Shown here piece by piece: positions 56,423 through 64,000 of a stretch of 64,000 nucleotides of DNA (position 1 is the stretch's first letter; each line of letters opens with the position of its first letter). Origin of the DNA: Fibrobacter sp. UWH6 (lineage in GTDB: Bacteria; Fibrobacterota; Fibrobacteria; Fibrobacterales; Fibrobacteraceae); assembly GCF_900142465.1 (NCBI RefSeq), contig NZ_FRAX01000001.1, positions 62,001 through 126,000 on the forward strand, given 5' to 3'. Position numbers and translations under genes: made by a program. The notes below the pieces were generated by a model, which worked only from the letters and a program-made list of their open reading frames with translations, was not told the DNA's origin and ran no database searches.

Positions 56423-56486
56423 TTTTTTTCTTTGGTTAATTCTAACTTTACCGCCGTAAATTAGCAAAAATTGGCAGTCCAGAAAA

Positions 56487-57899
56487 ATGATTTTAGTCCG
56501 CTATGTCTTGAAAGAGCTGATCGCCCCCTTCCTGGCGTCTCTTTTTGGCATTACGTTTCTATTTGTAGTGGATTTTTTGGTCAAAATTCTAGACAGTGTC
56601 TTGTCCAAGGGGCTTCCCACTTCTACGGTGGTTGAAATCTTTGTACTGAACCTGGCCTGGATGCTTTCCCTTTCTATTCCCATGGCCGTTCTTGTGGCGA
56701 GCCTTATGGCCTTTGGCCGACTGTCCGGAGACCAGGAAATTACGGCCTGCAAGGCCGCCGGTATTTCTCCCCTTTCCCTGATGAGGCCGGTGCTGATTGT
56801 TTCGCTCCTGGTGTCGGTGCTGATGGTGGTGTTCAACAACTGGGTCTTGCCCGAGGCCAACCACCGTTCCGTGGAACTGATGAGTGCTGTGTCCCGCAAG
56901 AAGCCCCATGCCTTTATTGATGCGGGTCGACTGATTACCCAGTTCCCGGGGGTCCAGCTTTGGGTAAACCATATCGATCCCACTACGGGTACCCTGTATG
57001 GCATTCAAATTTTTGAAATGGAAAAGAAGGGGGCGCCTCGTATTGTCTATGCCGACAGTGCCTCCATGGAATACGCTGACAATGGAGCAACTCTTATGCT
57101 CCGCCTGCGCAGTGGCGAAAACCATATGACAGACCCGGATAATCCGGAAAACTATTTCCGCATCCGATTCTTCAGTCAGGATCTGGCCATGAAGAATGTG
57201 GATGACCGTCTGGAACGCCGCAACCGCAGTTATCGCAGCGACCGCGAAATGCCCATTGAGATGATGCAGGATGTGGTGGATGACGCGCGAAAGAAGTACG
57301 TGGAGTTCCGTAAGGACGCCCTGGAAAAACGTCTGAGTACATTGGTGGCTCTCCAAAAGAATGTGGTAGGTGACTCCGTTGTCCCTGACATCAAGGAAAG
57401 TAATATCGAGATTGATTCCGTCCAACGCCGCCGGTCCCTGCAGCGCCTGCGAGTACAGGAGGTGTCTGCCCTCCGCACCACGGAACGTGCTTTTGGCCGT
57501 GTAGAGGCGGAATTGAAACGAGAGGCTCAATATACGGTCGAAATCCAGAAGAAAATCAGTACCGGCGTGGCCTGCTTTATCTTTATTCTGATTGGGGCGC
57601 CTTTGGGAATCATGGCTCGCAAGGGTGGTATTGGTACAGGTATCCTTTACAGTCTATCGTTCTTTGTGATTTACTGGATTTGCCTTATTGGTGGCGAAAA
57701 TCTGGCTGACCGTCTGGTCGTCAGTCCTTATCTGGCCATGTGGGCTTCCAATATCATTATCGGAATTTTTGGTATCTTCATTACGATCGCCATGGTCCGT
57801 GACCGCTTCTCGGGAGACTCCAAGTTCTTCAGGGGTGTTCGTGCGGTCAAGGGCTTCTTTGGTAGGGGCTTCAAGAAAGTCTTCGGGAGGTTCGGGTGA
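56487..57899 (+). CDS. lptF: LPS export permease LptF (YjgP/YjgQ family), with a long coiled-coil insertion
   Basis: A 470-residue inner-membrane protein with three N-terminal helices (ELIAPFLASLFGITFLFVVDFLVKIL; TVVEIFVLNLAWMLSLSIPMAVLVASLMAFGRLSGDQEITACKAAGIS; VLIVSLLVSVLMVVFNNWVLPEANH) and three C-terminal (TGVACFIFILIGAPLGIMARKGG and onward). It is a subunit of the LptB2FG exporter that extracts lipopolysaccharide from the inner membrane. The motif LSGDQEITACKAAGISP and GAPLGIMARKGGIGTG mark the YjgP/YjgQ family. Between them the periplasmic part is small and about 110 residues (about 250-360) of charged helix are inserted (LERRNRSYRSDREMPIEMMQ ...), making it longer than usual (about 360). 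lptG overlaps its stop by 4 bases. Confidence 0.93.
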   Translation: MILVRYVLKELIAPFLASLFGITFLFVVDFLVKILDSVLSKGLPTSTVVEIFVLNLAWMLSLSIPMAVLVASLMAFGRLSGDQEITACKAAGISPLSLMRPVLIVSLLVSVLMVVFNNWVLPEANHRSVELMSAVSRKKPHAFIDAGRLITQFPGVQLWVNHIDPTTGTLYGIQIFEMEKKGAPRIVYADSASMEYADNGATLMLRLRSGENHMTDPDNPENYFRIRFFSQDLAMKNVDDRLERRNRSYRSDREMPIEMMQDVVDDARKKYVEFRKDALEKRLSTLVALQKNVVGDSVVPDIKESNIEIDSVQRRRSLQRLRVQEVSALRTTERAFGRVEAELKREAQYTVEIQKKISTGVACFIFILIGAPLGIMARKGGIGTGILYSLSFFVIYWICLIGGENLADRLVVSPYLAMWASNIIIGIFGIFITIAMVRDRFSGDSKFFRGVRAVKGFFGRGFKKVFGRFG

Positions 57900-58981
57900 A
57901 GTTTACAAGGTACATGCTATGGAACTTCTTCAAGATGTTCCTTATTGTGCTTCTTGGTGCAGTCCTCATGTTCGTGGTTATCGACTTTGTGGGAAACATC
58001 AAGACCTGGTCTACCCGCGAGACCAAGGATGCAGTGGACTATTACGTCTGCTACTTGCCGTACATGGTGTATTTGATTACTCCCGTGGCCTGTTTTATTT
58101 CAATCCTGGCTTCCGTAGGCAATATGGCTCGCCACCTGGAAATGAGCGCCATGCAGAGCTCTGGACAGAGCCCGCTCAAGACATTGTTCCCCATTTTTGT
58201 TTTTGGAATTCTTGTGTCGGTGGGTTCTTATGAAATGAGTGAATATTGGCTTCCTGACGCTAACCATAAACGTCTGGAAATTATGGAAACTAACGCCCAG
58301 AAAAAGAAGAATCCCCGCATCAAGGAAAAACAGGAATTTACCTTTATCGACAGTGAGAAGGCTAGCTGGTTCTTTAGACATTATTCTGGCAAGAGCAAAC
58401 TGGGACGAGACGTGCTCCTTTTACTGCGCGACGAGGGTCGCCTCCAGGAACGCTTTGATGCCAAGGTGGTCCGTTGGCTGGAGGATGAAGGATGCTGGCA
58501 GTTTGAACGGGGACATCGACGCGTCTTCCAGAAAGATGGCTCTGTGAAAGTCTACAAGTTCGTTCGCGAAAAGGCCTGTGACCAAGTTTCTACCCGTCCA
58601 GAAGACCTCATTAATGAACGTCAGGTTTCCGATGAAATGGATTCCAAAATGGTCAAGAAGAGGATCGAGGTATTGAAGCGCTCCGGTGAAGATACCCGTA
58701 CCATGGAAACCGCACTGCACTTTAAGCGGTCTGCTCACTGGATGAACCTGATTGTGCTCCTGATTGGTGCCGCACTTTGCCATCGTTATAGCCGTTCTGG
58801 GGGGCTTTCCCAGAAATTTGGCATTGGTCTGTTGATTGTATTTAGCTATTATATTCTTGAACGAATAGGATTGAAAATGGGAGAAAATGGTGCGTTGTCG
58901 CCTTTCTGGGCGGCATGGATCAGCCACTTCGTCTATGGTGGCGTGGCGACAGTAATGTTGTACCGTTCCTTCCGATTATAG
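57896..58981 (+). CDS. lptG: LPS export permease LptG (YjgQ family)
   Basis: A 361-residue inner-membrane protein of usual length, GTG start overlapping lptF (GTGA, 57896-57899). Helices: RYMLWNFFKMFLIVLLGAVLMFVVIDFVGN; YVCYLPYMVYLITPVACFISILASVGNMARHLEMSAMQSSGQSPLKTL, with the family motif MQSSGQSP; FPIFVFGILVSVGSYEMSEYWLPDANH; and three near the C-terminus (MNLIVLLIGAALCHRYSRSGGLSQKFGIGLLIVFSYYIL; FWAAWISHFVYGGVATVMLY). It pairs with LptF to move lipopolysaccharide out of the inner membrane with LptB. The GGDEF gene starts 7 bases after its stop. Confidence 0.93.
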   Translation: MKFTRYMLWNFFKMFLIVLLGAVLMFVVIDFVGNIKTWSTRETKDAVDYYVCYLPYMVYLITPVACFISILASVGNMARHLEMSAMQSSGQSPLKTLFPIFVFGILVSVGSYEMSEYWLPDANHKRLEIMETNAQKKKNPRIKEKQEFTFIDSEKASWFFRHYSGKSKLGRDVLLLLRDEGRLQERFDAKVVRWLEDEGCWQFERGHRRVFQKDGSVKVYKFVREKACDQVSTRPEDLINERQVSDEMDSKMVKKRIEVLKRSGEDTRTMETALHFKRSAHWMNLIVLLIGAALCHRYSRSGGLSQKFGIGLLIVFSYYILERIGLKMGENGALSPFWAAWISHFVYGGVATVMLYRSFRL

Positions 58982-58988
58982 GGTGTCT

Positions 58989-60821
58989 ATGTCTGTTGCC
59001 GAAATACTTTTTATCGTGGCAGGTCTTCTGCTTGGCTTGGCGTTCCATGGTGGAATGCTCCTGTTCCTGATTCCCTTTGCCATTGTGGCCTTTGTACTGG
59101 CCTGGTTGAATCGTCCTCGTCTGGCAGGTGGTCCTAACAGCCAGAATCCGACTAGCAATATTCCCATTATCTCTATCGGGCCCCGATCTACCAACACTAA
59201 TCCTGTTGTGTCCCCCGATTTGATTTCCGAGTTCCGCAATGATCATGACAGGGCTAACGAACCTGAGGCCGCCTTCAAGGTGAGCCAGGTATGGGCCCGT
59301 GCCAATGCTGATATTAACCGTGCCATGACCGACATGCTTTGTGCGTTGAAGGTCATCGTTCCCGGAGTGAATACCGCCATTGTGTTTACCCAGCAGAATA
59401 ACCCCAGGGAATGGGGTGTTCGCAATTATGTAAACGACAAGGAAATGTCCGTGAATCCCAGCACACGGCTTTCGGAAAGTGGAAGCCTGCTGAGTCAGAT
59501 GTTCAGATCCGGTGTGAGCCGCATCCTCGAAGGCGATTTGCCTAGTAGCAAGGTTCTGTCGTTCTACCTGGACAATCCTCCGGTGAAGTCTGTGGTGGCT
59601 GTCCCTATGCTGGACCATAGCGGCAACCGCGTCGGTATCCTGGTTCTGGATTCCACTGCGCCTAACGCATTTACCGATAAGACGGCCCAGGCCCTGGTTT
59701 ATATTGCCAAGGCGATTTCCATGCTTGATTACAAGGGCTTCTACTCTGCCCAGAAGCATATCGCCCTGCAGCAGTACGCTGGTCTTTACAACTATCAGCG
59801 TAAGTTCTTCCAGACCATGACTGTGAAGGACATCTATAAGCAGATTATCAACTACGTGAAGGCTAACGTGGCCTACGACCGTCTGACGATTCTTGCCATG
59901 AATAAGGTGAATGAAAGTGCTGGACGTGTGGTGTACTGCGATGGTATCGAATCCAGTCAGTTCTCCGAGAAGCGTTTTACCCTTTCTGACAAGGGTATCT
60001 TCGTGCTGGCCATGATGCGCAACCGTCCGGTGGAACGCAGCTTTACTCCGGGTTACAACGAATATGTGCCCCGCCTTAGCGATAACGAAAAGCGTAACTT
60101 GAATTTGCGTCAGCTGTTCGTGATGCCAGTGGCTACCGAAACAGATGCGGCTACTGCAGATATGGCCATCTGCCTTGAAAGCAGCAGCTCCAGACCGTAT
60201 AGCGAACACGAAAAGGAACTGCTCAAGGCCTTCGCTGGCGTCGCAGGCTTCGCCTACGATCGCGCTCGAAAGTTCGAGCATGGCCGTGACCTGGCCATGC
60301 GCGACGGCCTCACCGGTCTTATCAACCACCGCACGCTCCACGAAAGTCTGCGCTCCGAAAAGGTTCGCGCCGACCGCAAGAAGTACAACATCGGCGTTCT
60401 CATGATGGACATCGACCACTTCAAGCGCGTCAACGACACCTACGGACATCCCATCGGTGACGTGGTTATCAAGAGCATCGCCGACACCGTCAGCTCCGAA
60501 ATGCGAAAGGATATCGACGTGGTGGCCCGTTACGGTGGTGAAGAATTCGTGGTGGGCATGGTGGAAACCACGGCTGAAGGTATGATGGAAAAGGCTGAAC
60601 GCATCCGCAAGGCTGTCGAAAAGCTGGCCATCGACGTTCATCAGACAAAGCCCCTCAAGGTTTCCGTCAGCATTGGCGCCTTCCTGGTCACTCCGGACTT
60701 CCACGACATGAAGAAGGCCGTGAACAACGCCGACCAGGCTCTGTATCGCGCCAAGGAAGGCGGCCGTAACCGCGTTGTCCGTTACGAACTTGACGAAGAA
60801 TCCATGGCTCCCAAAGCATAA
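58989..60821 (+). CDS. GAF-GGDEF diguanylate cyclase
   Basis: A 610-residue protein. ATG 58989 follows GGGTG; a GTG at 58983 also opens the frame. Two N-terminal transmembrane helices (SVAEILFIVAGLLLGLAFHGGMLLFLIPFAIVAFVLAWL) anchor it. A long regulatory region with GAF-like features follows (MAVPMLDHSGNRVGILVLDSTAPNAFTDKTAQALVYIAKAISML; a second GAF-like region to about 425). The GGDEF domain at about 440-600 makes cyclic di-GMP from two GTP: MMDIDHFKRVNDTYGHPIGDVVI and the active-site GGEEF (516-520). At the usual inhibitory site RxxD the sequence is KDID, so product inhibition is probably lost. Located after lptG and before the symporter gene. Confidence 0.93.
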   Translation: MSVAEILFIVAGLLLGLAFHGGMLLFLIPFAIVAFVLAWLNRPRLAGGPNSQNPTSNIPIISIGPRSTNTNPVVSPDLISEFRNDHDRANEPEAAFKVSQVWARANADINRAMTDMLCALKVIVPGVNTAIVFTQQNNPREWGVRNYVNDKEMSVNPSTRLSESGSLLSQMFRSGVSRILEGDLPSSKVLSFYLDNPPVKSVVAVPMLDHSGNRVGILVLDSTAPNAFTDKTAQALVYIAKAISMLDYKGFYSAQKHIALQQYAGLYNYQRKFFQTMTVKDIYKQIINYVKANVAYDRLTILAMNKVNESAGRVVYCDGIESSQFSEKRFTLSDKGIFVLAMMRNRPVERSFTPGYNEYVPRLSDNEKRNLNLRQLFVMPVATETDAATADMAICLESSSSRPYSEHEKELLKAFAGVAGFAYDRARKFEHGRDLAMRDGLTGLINHRTLHESLRSEKVRADRKKYNIGVLMMDIDHFKRVNDTYGHPIGDVVIKSIADTVSSEMRKDIDVVARYGGEEFVVGMVETTAEGMMEKAERIRKAVEKLAIDVHQTKPLKVSVSIGAFLVTPDFHDMKKAVNNADQALYRAKEGGRNRVVRYELDEESMAPKA

Positions 60822-60839
60822 AGCCCTTCAGGAGGGAAG

Positions 60840-62336
60840 ATGTTTACTTTAGTTGACTGGCTGGTCCTGGCCGCCTATTTGCTGTTTTCCCTCTTCATCG
60901 GCCTGTGGGTTTCCCGCGGCAACAAGAACTTGAAGGAGTACATGCTTGGCGGTGGATCCATGCCCTGGATTGCCGTTGGTATTAGCCTTATCGCCACCTC
61001 CGTCAGCGCCACCACATTCCTGGGGGCTCCTGCCGATGTGTATGGCGACAACATGACTTTCCTCATGTTCCAGATCGGCGCCTTCATCAGTATCTTCGTG
61101 GTGGGGAAGGTCTTCATTCCCCGATTCCAGAATTCCGGCATTAGTAGCGCCTACGAATTGTTTGAAGTTCGTTTCAGCAGGCCGGTCCGTCGTCTGGCGG
61201 CCATCTTCTACTGCATGCACTTGTTGCTCCGCACAGGAATTCTGCTGTACGCTCCGTCCCTGGTGCTCGCTCAAATTTTGCACATTGACCTGAAGGTGGC
61301 GATTATCGTTTCTGCGGCAGTGGCCATTTTCTACACCTGGTTCGGCGGTATCAAGGCTGTCATCTGGACCGACGTGATGCAGTTCATCGTCTTCTTTGGC
61401 GGTGGCGCCTTGGTGCTTCTCATCATTTCCAATTCTGTAGGTGGCCTTGGCGAAATGGCCCGCATGGCAGGGGAGGCCGGCAAGACAAAGTGGTTCGACG
61501 GTAGCCTGGATATCTCCAATGCCCGCACCCTGATTTCTGCAGGCTTTGCTTACGCCGTTCTTGAAATCGCCATCCGCGGTTGCGACCAGCAGTTTGTACA
61601 ACGCTACCTCAGTTGCAAGGACGTGAAGGCGGCTAACCGTTCCAGCGTGCTGTCCATGGTGCTGGGTGTTGTGGTTTCTATCCTATTCTACTGGGTTGGT
61701 GCCGCCCTTTATGTTTACTACCAGACGGCCCACGCGGCTCCTCTTCCTACAGGTCTCGGACAGAATGACGTCTTTCCTTACTTTATCGTAAATGGTCTGC
61801 CCCAGGGTGTAACCGGCCTGATTGTTGCCGCTATCTGTGCAGCCGCCATGAGCTCTCTTTCTGGCGCCATCAATTCTCTCAGCAATACTTCTGAAAGAGA
61901 TTTCTTTGGCTGGAAGGAAAATGAAGGCCTGGGCGGTCTCAAGCGCGCAAAGCTTTGGACGGTGCTGTGGGGTGTTCTGGGCGTGTTCGGCGCACTCTTT
62001 GCCGCTACCCAGCAGGGGAGCCTTTTGAAGAACGCCGTGTTCTTTACGGGCCTCTTTACAGGACCGCTGCTGGGCATGTTCCTGCTGGCCTTTTTCGCCA
62101 ATAAACTGTTCGGTGGCGATGATAGTCCCAAGAAACTTCGTGGCTGGTGCGTCATCATTGCCGTCCTCTGCGGTATGGGTAGCCTGATACTCGTTCAGGG
62201 AATCCCCGCTTTCGGTGTGCCTGCAGTTCTCGGCGGAATCTTTAGCTGGCCCTGGATGCCCTTGATCAGCATGACCACTACCATTGTGGTAGCCGTAGGG
62301 GTAAATTTCCTGGCTAATATGTTGAATCGCAGGTAA
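60840..62336 (+). CDS. sodium:solute symporter (SSS family)
   Basis: A 498-residue inner-membrane protein with about 13 hydrophobic helices, the usual layout of the SSS family (PutP/SGLT-like). Family marks are GLWVSRGNKNLKEYMLGGGSMPWIAVGISLIATSVSATTFLGAPADVYGDNMTFL near the start, then RFSRPVRRLAAIFYCMHLLLRTGILLYAPSLVLAQIL and GGIKAVIWTDVMQF and GLIVAAICAAAMSSLSGAINSLSNTSERDFFG, including the conserved sodium-site Ser region. It imports a solute (sugar, amino acid or similar; not decidable) together with sodium. AGGAGGG precedes ATG 60840, 18 bases after the GGDEF gene. Confidence 0.93.
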   Translation: MFTLVDWLVLAAYLLFSLFIGLWVSRGNKNLKEYMLGGGSMPWIAVGISLIATSVSATTFLGAPADVYGDNMTFLMFQIGAFISIFVVGKVFIPRFQNSGISSAYELFEVRFSRPVRRLAAIFYCMHLLLRTGILLYAPSLVLAQILHIDLKVAIIVSAAVAIFYTWFGGIKAVIWTDVMQFIVFFGGGALVLLIISNSVGGLGEMARMAGEAGKTKWFDGSLDISNARTLISAGFAYAVLEIAIRGCDQQFVQRYLSCKDVKAANRSSVLSMVLGVVVSILFYWVGAALYVYYQTAHAAPLPTGLGQNDVFPYFIVNGLPQGVTGLIVAAICAAAMSSLSGAINSLSNTSERDFFGWKENEGLGGLKRAKLWTVLWGVLGVFGALFAATQQGSLLKNAVFFTGLFTGPLLGMFLLAFFANKLFGGDDSPKKLRGWCVIIAVLCGMGSLILVQGIPAFGVPAVLGGIFSWPWMPLISMTTTIVVAVGVNFLANMLNRR

Positions 62337-62367
62337 AAAAAGCAAACTTTAAAAAAAAGTTGAAAAA

Positions 62368-62418
62368 ATGGCCCATATCCCTTTACAAGTGAAAAATAAA
62401 TAGCTATATATGGGCCAT
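62368..62418. repeat. 11-bp perfect inverted repeat flanking the tRNA-Gly promoter
   Basis: ATGGCCCATAT (62368-62378) and ATATGGGCCAT (62408-62418) are exact inverted copies with 29 bases between. They bracket the -35 and reach into the -10 and start of the tRNA promoter. Confidence 0.8.
62382..62410 (+). promoter_or_regulatory. housekeeping promoter of tRNA-Gly (-35 TTTACA, -10 TATATA)
   Basis: TTTACA at 62382-62387 and TATATA at 62405-62410 are separated by 17 bases, the optimal sigma-70 spacing. A G/C-rich discriminator follows. The expected start (about 62417) is 6 bases before the tRNA 5' end. Confidence 0.65.
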
Positions 62419-62422
62419 CCTC

Positions 62423-62495
<73 letters not shown>

Positions 62496-62504
62496 CTAAA
62501 ACAA

Positions 62505-62535
62505 AAGAACCACTCATTGAGTGGTTCTTTTTGTT
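62505..62535 (+). terminator. Rho-independent terminator of tRNA-Gly
   Basis: AAGAACCACTCA pairs with TGAGTGGTTCTT and is followed by TTTGTTTT; it lies 10 bases after the tRNA 3' end. Confidence 0.85.
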
Positions 62536-62589
62536 TTATCGTAAGAATGGAGTTGGGCGCGAGACCCCTCGGAGACTGCGGACGAACAT

Positions 62590-62602
62590 TCCCTTTTCCC
62601 GC
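62590..62602 (+). repeat. 13-bp copy of the tRNA-Gly 3' end
   Basis: TCCCTTTTCCCGC at 62590-62602 is identical to 62482-62494 in the T-stem/acceptor of tRNA-Gly, 108 bases further on. The rest of the interval 62537-62634 shows no gene; it is GC-rich in comparison to the intergenic regions around and contains GCGGAC/GTCCGC inverted words. Confidence 0.4.
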
Positions 62603-62634
62603 CTACGGTGTCCGCGGCTGCGTTTCGACATACG

Positions 62635-62666
62635 AAAAGAGGATCCCGTTGCCGGAATCCTCTTTC
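62635..62666 (-). terminator. Rho-independent terminator of the secreted-protein gene
   Basis: On the minus strand AAAGAGGAT, CCG, loop GCAA, CGG, ATCCTCTTTT form a stem with one bulge per side, followed by T; it lies about 22 bases after the stop at 62688. Confidence 0.75.
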
Positions 62667-62687
62667 TATTCTTTAAAGTATGACTTT

Positions 62688-63680
62688 TTACTTCAGAAGG
62701 ATCTTCTTGTTCATATTTACGGATTTGCCCGAAATACGAACCATGTAGATTCCTGCCTTGAGGCCTGCCAAGTTGATGGATGCTTCGACCTTGCCGCTCT
62801 TTACGACCTGGCCCTGGACGTTTGCAATTTCGTAAGAGGCGCTCTTGATTCCGCTAAAGGAAAGGATTCTGCCAGAAAGGCTTACGTTTGCTGCAGAGAC
62901 TGCCTTCTGAGAAATGGCGTCTGGGTCTGCGTGATGGTCACAGGAGTTTGCAGACTTTTCTTTCTGGGAAACAGCCTTTTCTCCCTTACAAGTTCCCTTG
63001 GGACCGACCTCGAAAATGCGCAATGCGCCCTGGGCGTCGGAAGCCTGTCCGTCAATTTGGAATTTGACCGCGGTTGCCTTTGCAAAAGCTTCAGCACAAC
63101 TGGAAACCTTCTGTGCTGCAGGTGTCCACGTGGGTTGGCTGAATTTGCTGAAGTCCAGATCGACCAAAGTCGGGGTGGCTGTTTTGGTTAGCTTGGCTGA
63201 ACAGGAGGCGTTGCCTGTGCCGTCTGCGTCAATCGTCAATGTGACGTCATCATCTGATGTGTATGTGGCGCAGAGACCCTCGGCGGAGGTTATGTCGAGG
63301 GAGGCCTGTGCTGCACCTACAAGGTTGAAGCCCATTCCGACGAAATTGTATGGGTATTCTTCATTTTGACCTGTGGTAGTTGGGTCCACAAGTACATACT
63401 TTACAAAGATGTAACCCAAACTGTCGATCATTGGCTGGATGAAAGAGCCGTAATTGCCGGTAGAATCGTAGAGGTACTTAATGTAGGAACCGCCTTTATC
63501 GTTGGCACGGTCGTCGTAATCATACCAGTAAGAGGGATTCTCGTAATTGGGTTCCAGGCTTTCTTTTGTGGTGTTGGCGATTTGACTTGTTCCGTTGAAC
63601 CAGATATCGTTGTTGACGGTTTCTGCCATGGAAACGGCGGATAATGCTGCGACTGCAGCGACAATGATTTTTTTATTCAT
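62688..63680 (-). CDS. secreted protein with T9SS-like C-terminal sorting module, unknown function
   Basis: A 330-residue protein with signal peptide (MNKKIIVAAVAALSAVSMAET). The mature N-terminal part, about residues 22-235, is probably a beta-sandwich with Trp, Tyr and Gly (IWFNGTSQIANTTKESL; YWYDYDD; FVGMGFNLVGAAQASLDITSA; VDLDFSKFSQPTWTPA; VKFQIDGQASDAQGALRIFEVG), the kind of fold that binds polysaccharides, though no family is recognised. A Lys/Ser/His linker (VSQKEKSANSCDHHADPDA) leads to a C-terminal module (LSGRILSFSGIKSASYEIANVQGQVVKSGKVE ... GLKAGIYMVRISGKSVNMNKKILL) similar to those of the pectin enzymes and the giant surface protein. An export role of the tail is inferred. Confidence 0.8.
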   Translation of the reverse strand: MNKKIIVAAVAALSAVSMAETVNNDIWFNGTSQIANTTKESLEPNYENPSYWYDYDDRANDKGGSYIKYLYDSTGNYGSFIQPMIDSLGYIFVKYVLVDPTTTGQNEEYPYNFVGMGFNLVGAAQASLDITSAEGLCATYTSDDDVTLTIDADGTGNASCSAKLTKTATPTLVDLDFSKFSQPTWTPAAQKVSSCAEAFAKATAVKFQIDGQASDAQGALRIFEVGPKGTCKGEKAVSQKEKSANSCDHHADPDAISQKAVSAANVSLSGRILSFSGIKSASYEIANVQGQVVKSGKVEASINLAGLKAGIYMVRISGKSVNMNKKILLK

Positions 63681-63948
63681 TTTTGTATCTCCTTAACCAT
63701 CCCTAAGGTTATACCCTGAGTATACTTTATTTTTGAGAAAAAGCAAAACTTTTGTAAAGAAAAAGTTTAATTTTAATTTGTAGAAAACTTACGAAAATGC
63801 TACTTTAGTCTAACTACTTATGATATAAAGAGTTAGCGATTGATGCGTTAAAAATATGCTGTGTTTACAGATTGTTGATAGGCTTGCCGTTGAGGAAAAC
63901 TCAGAAAATTTTTTGAAAATTTTAAGAAATAACATCCACAAGGGAGTT

Positions 63949-64000
63949 ATGTTTTATTATCTTGTAGGCCACATCTTGTGGTTGGGTGTGGTGCTTGAAC
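63949..64000 (+). CDS. start of a membrane or secreted protein, cut by the window end
   Basis: ATG 63949 has AGGGAG 2 bases upstream. The visible 17 codons read MFYYLVGHILWLGVVLE, a hydrophobic N-terminus that could be a signal or membrane helix. The 268 bases between 63681 and 63948 are AT-rich without other genes, and must hold the promoters of this gene and of the divergent one. Little more can be said. Confidence 0.4.
   Translation, partial: MFYYLVGHILWLGVVLE

Noticed and set aside
58920-60704. A 594-codon open frame opposite the GGDEF gene
   Set aside because: The plus-strand protein has intact GAF and GGDEF motifs; the opposite frame is His/Val-rich and featureless.

Overview
The window looks like chromosomal DNA from a Fibrobacter species (F. 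succinogenes or a close relative). The base composition is moderate. Several secreted proteins combine polysaccharide-active domains with a short C-terminal Por/T9SS-like sorting module, and one carries the long Ser/Glu/Pro linkers typical of Fibrobacter surface proteins. The rimP-nusA-infB-rbfA-truB-ribF block is an ordinary bacterial housekeeping operon. No phage, insertion sequence, plasmid backbone or CRISPR array was found. The genus call is inference from gene content, not a database match.

Layout. 1-2275: a sugar-type ABC solute-binding protein running off the left edge with a C-terminal membrane helix, then a DUF3332-type lipoprotein with a strong terminator. 2291-7464: a co-directional block of TPR lipoprotein, membrane-anchored Ser/Thr kinase, sigma-54 activator, then a consensus sigma-54 promoter in front of a small secreted Arg-rich protein and a beta-barrel-like protein. 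7465-10460: tRNA-Ala(CGC), a small membrane protein and a PEGA/FGE-fold secreted protein. 10568-15913: a double-length UvrA. 16037-25447: hybrid histidine kinase, membrane protein, YchF, MATE exporter, a surface lipoprotein/beta-barrel pair and a Xer-type recombinase. 25530-30380: a PorV/PorQ-like protein, a membrane-anchored STAS protein, a degenerate M23 (LytM) protein, a lipoprotein and a divergent Nudix hydrolase.

30439-37952: a small membrane protein, then the translation/RNA-maturation operon (rimP, nusA, infB, rbfA, truB, ribF). 38106-47217: a very large repeat-rich surface protein with Ser-rich linker, an unknown cytosolic protein, and a pectin pair (pectin methylesterase, then PL10 pectate lyase) sharing a carbohydrate-binding module and sorting tail. 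47569-49761: monomeric NADP isocitrate dehydrogenase with a sigma-54-like promoter. 49911-52932: two divergent pilin-like proteins and a rhomboid protease. 53014-58981: the envelope block PHP hydrolase / outer-membrane protein / BamD, divergent from LptF-LptG. 58989-62336: a GAF-GGDEF protein and a sodium:solute symporter. 62423-62495: tRNA-Gly(GCC). 62688-63680: another secreted protein with a sorting tail, then the start of a further gene at the right edge.

The most interesting signals are: the self-contained kinase/sigma-54 activator module facing a consensus sigma-54 promoter; a fragment of an intergenic repeat embedded in frame inside truB; the STAS plus dead-LytM membrane pair; a pilin with an 11-cysteine C-terminal domain; the tandem UvrA; and the tRNA-Gly locus (T-loop C55, promoter bracketed by an 11-bp inverted repeat). 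Long open frames antisense to infB, icd, nusA and the GGDEF gene are artefacts of strongly biased codon use.
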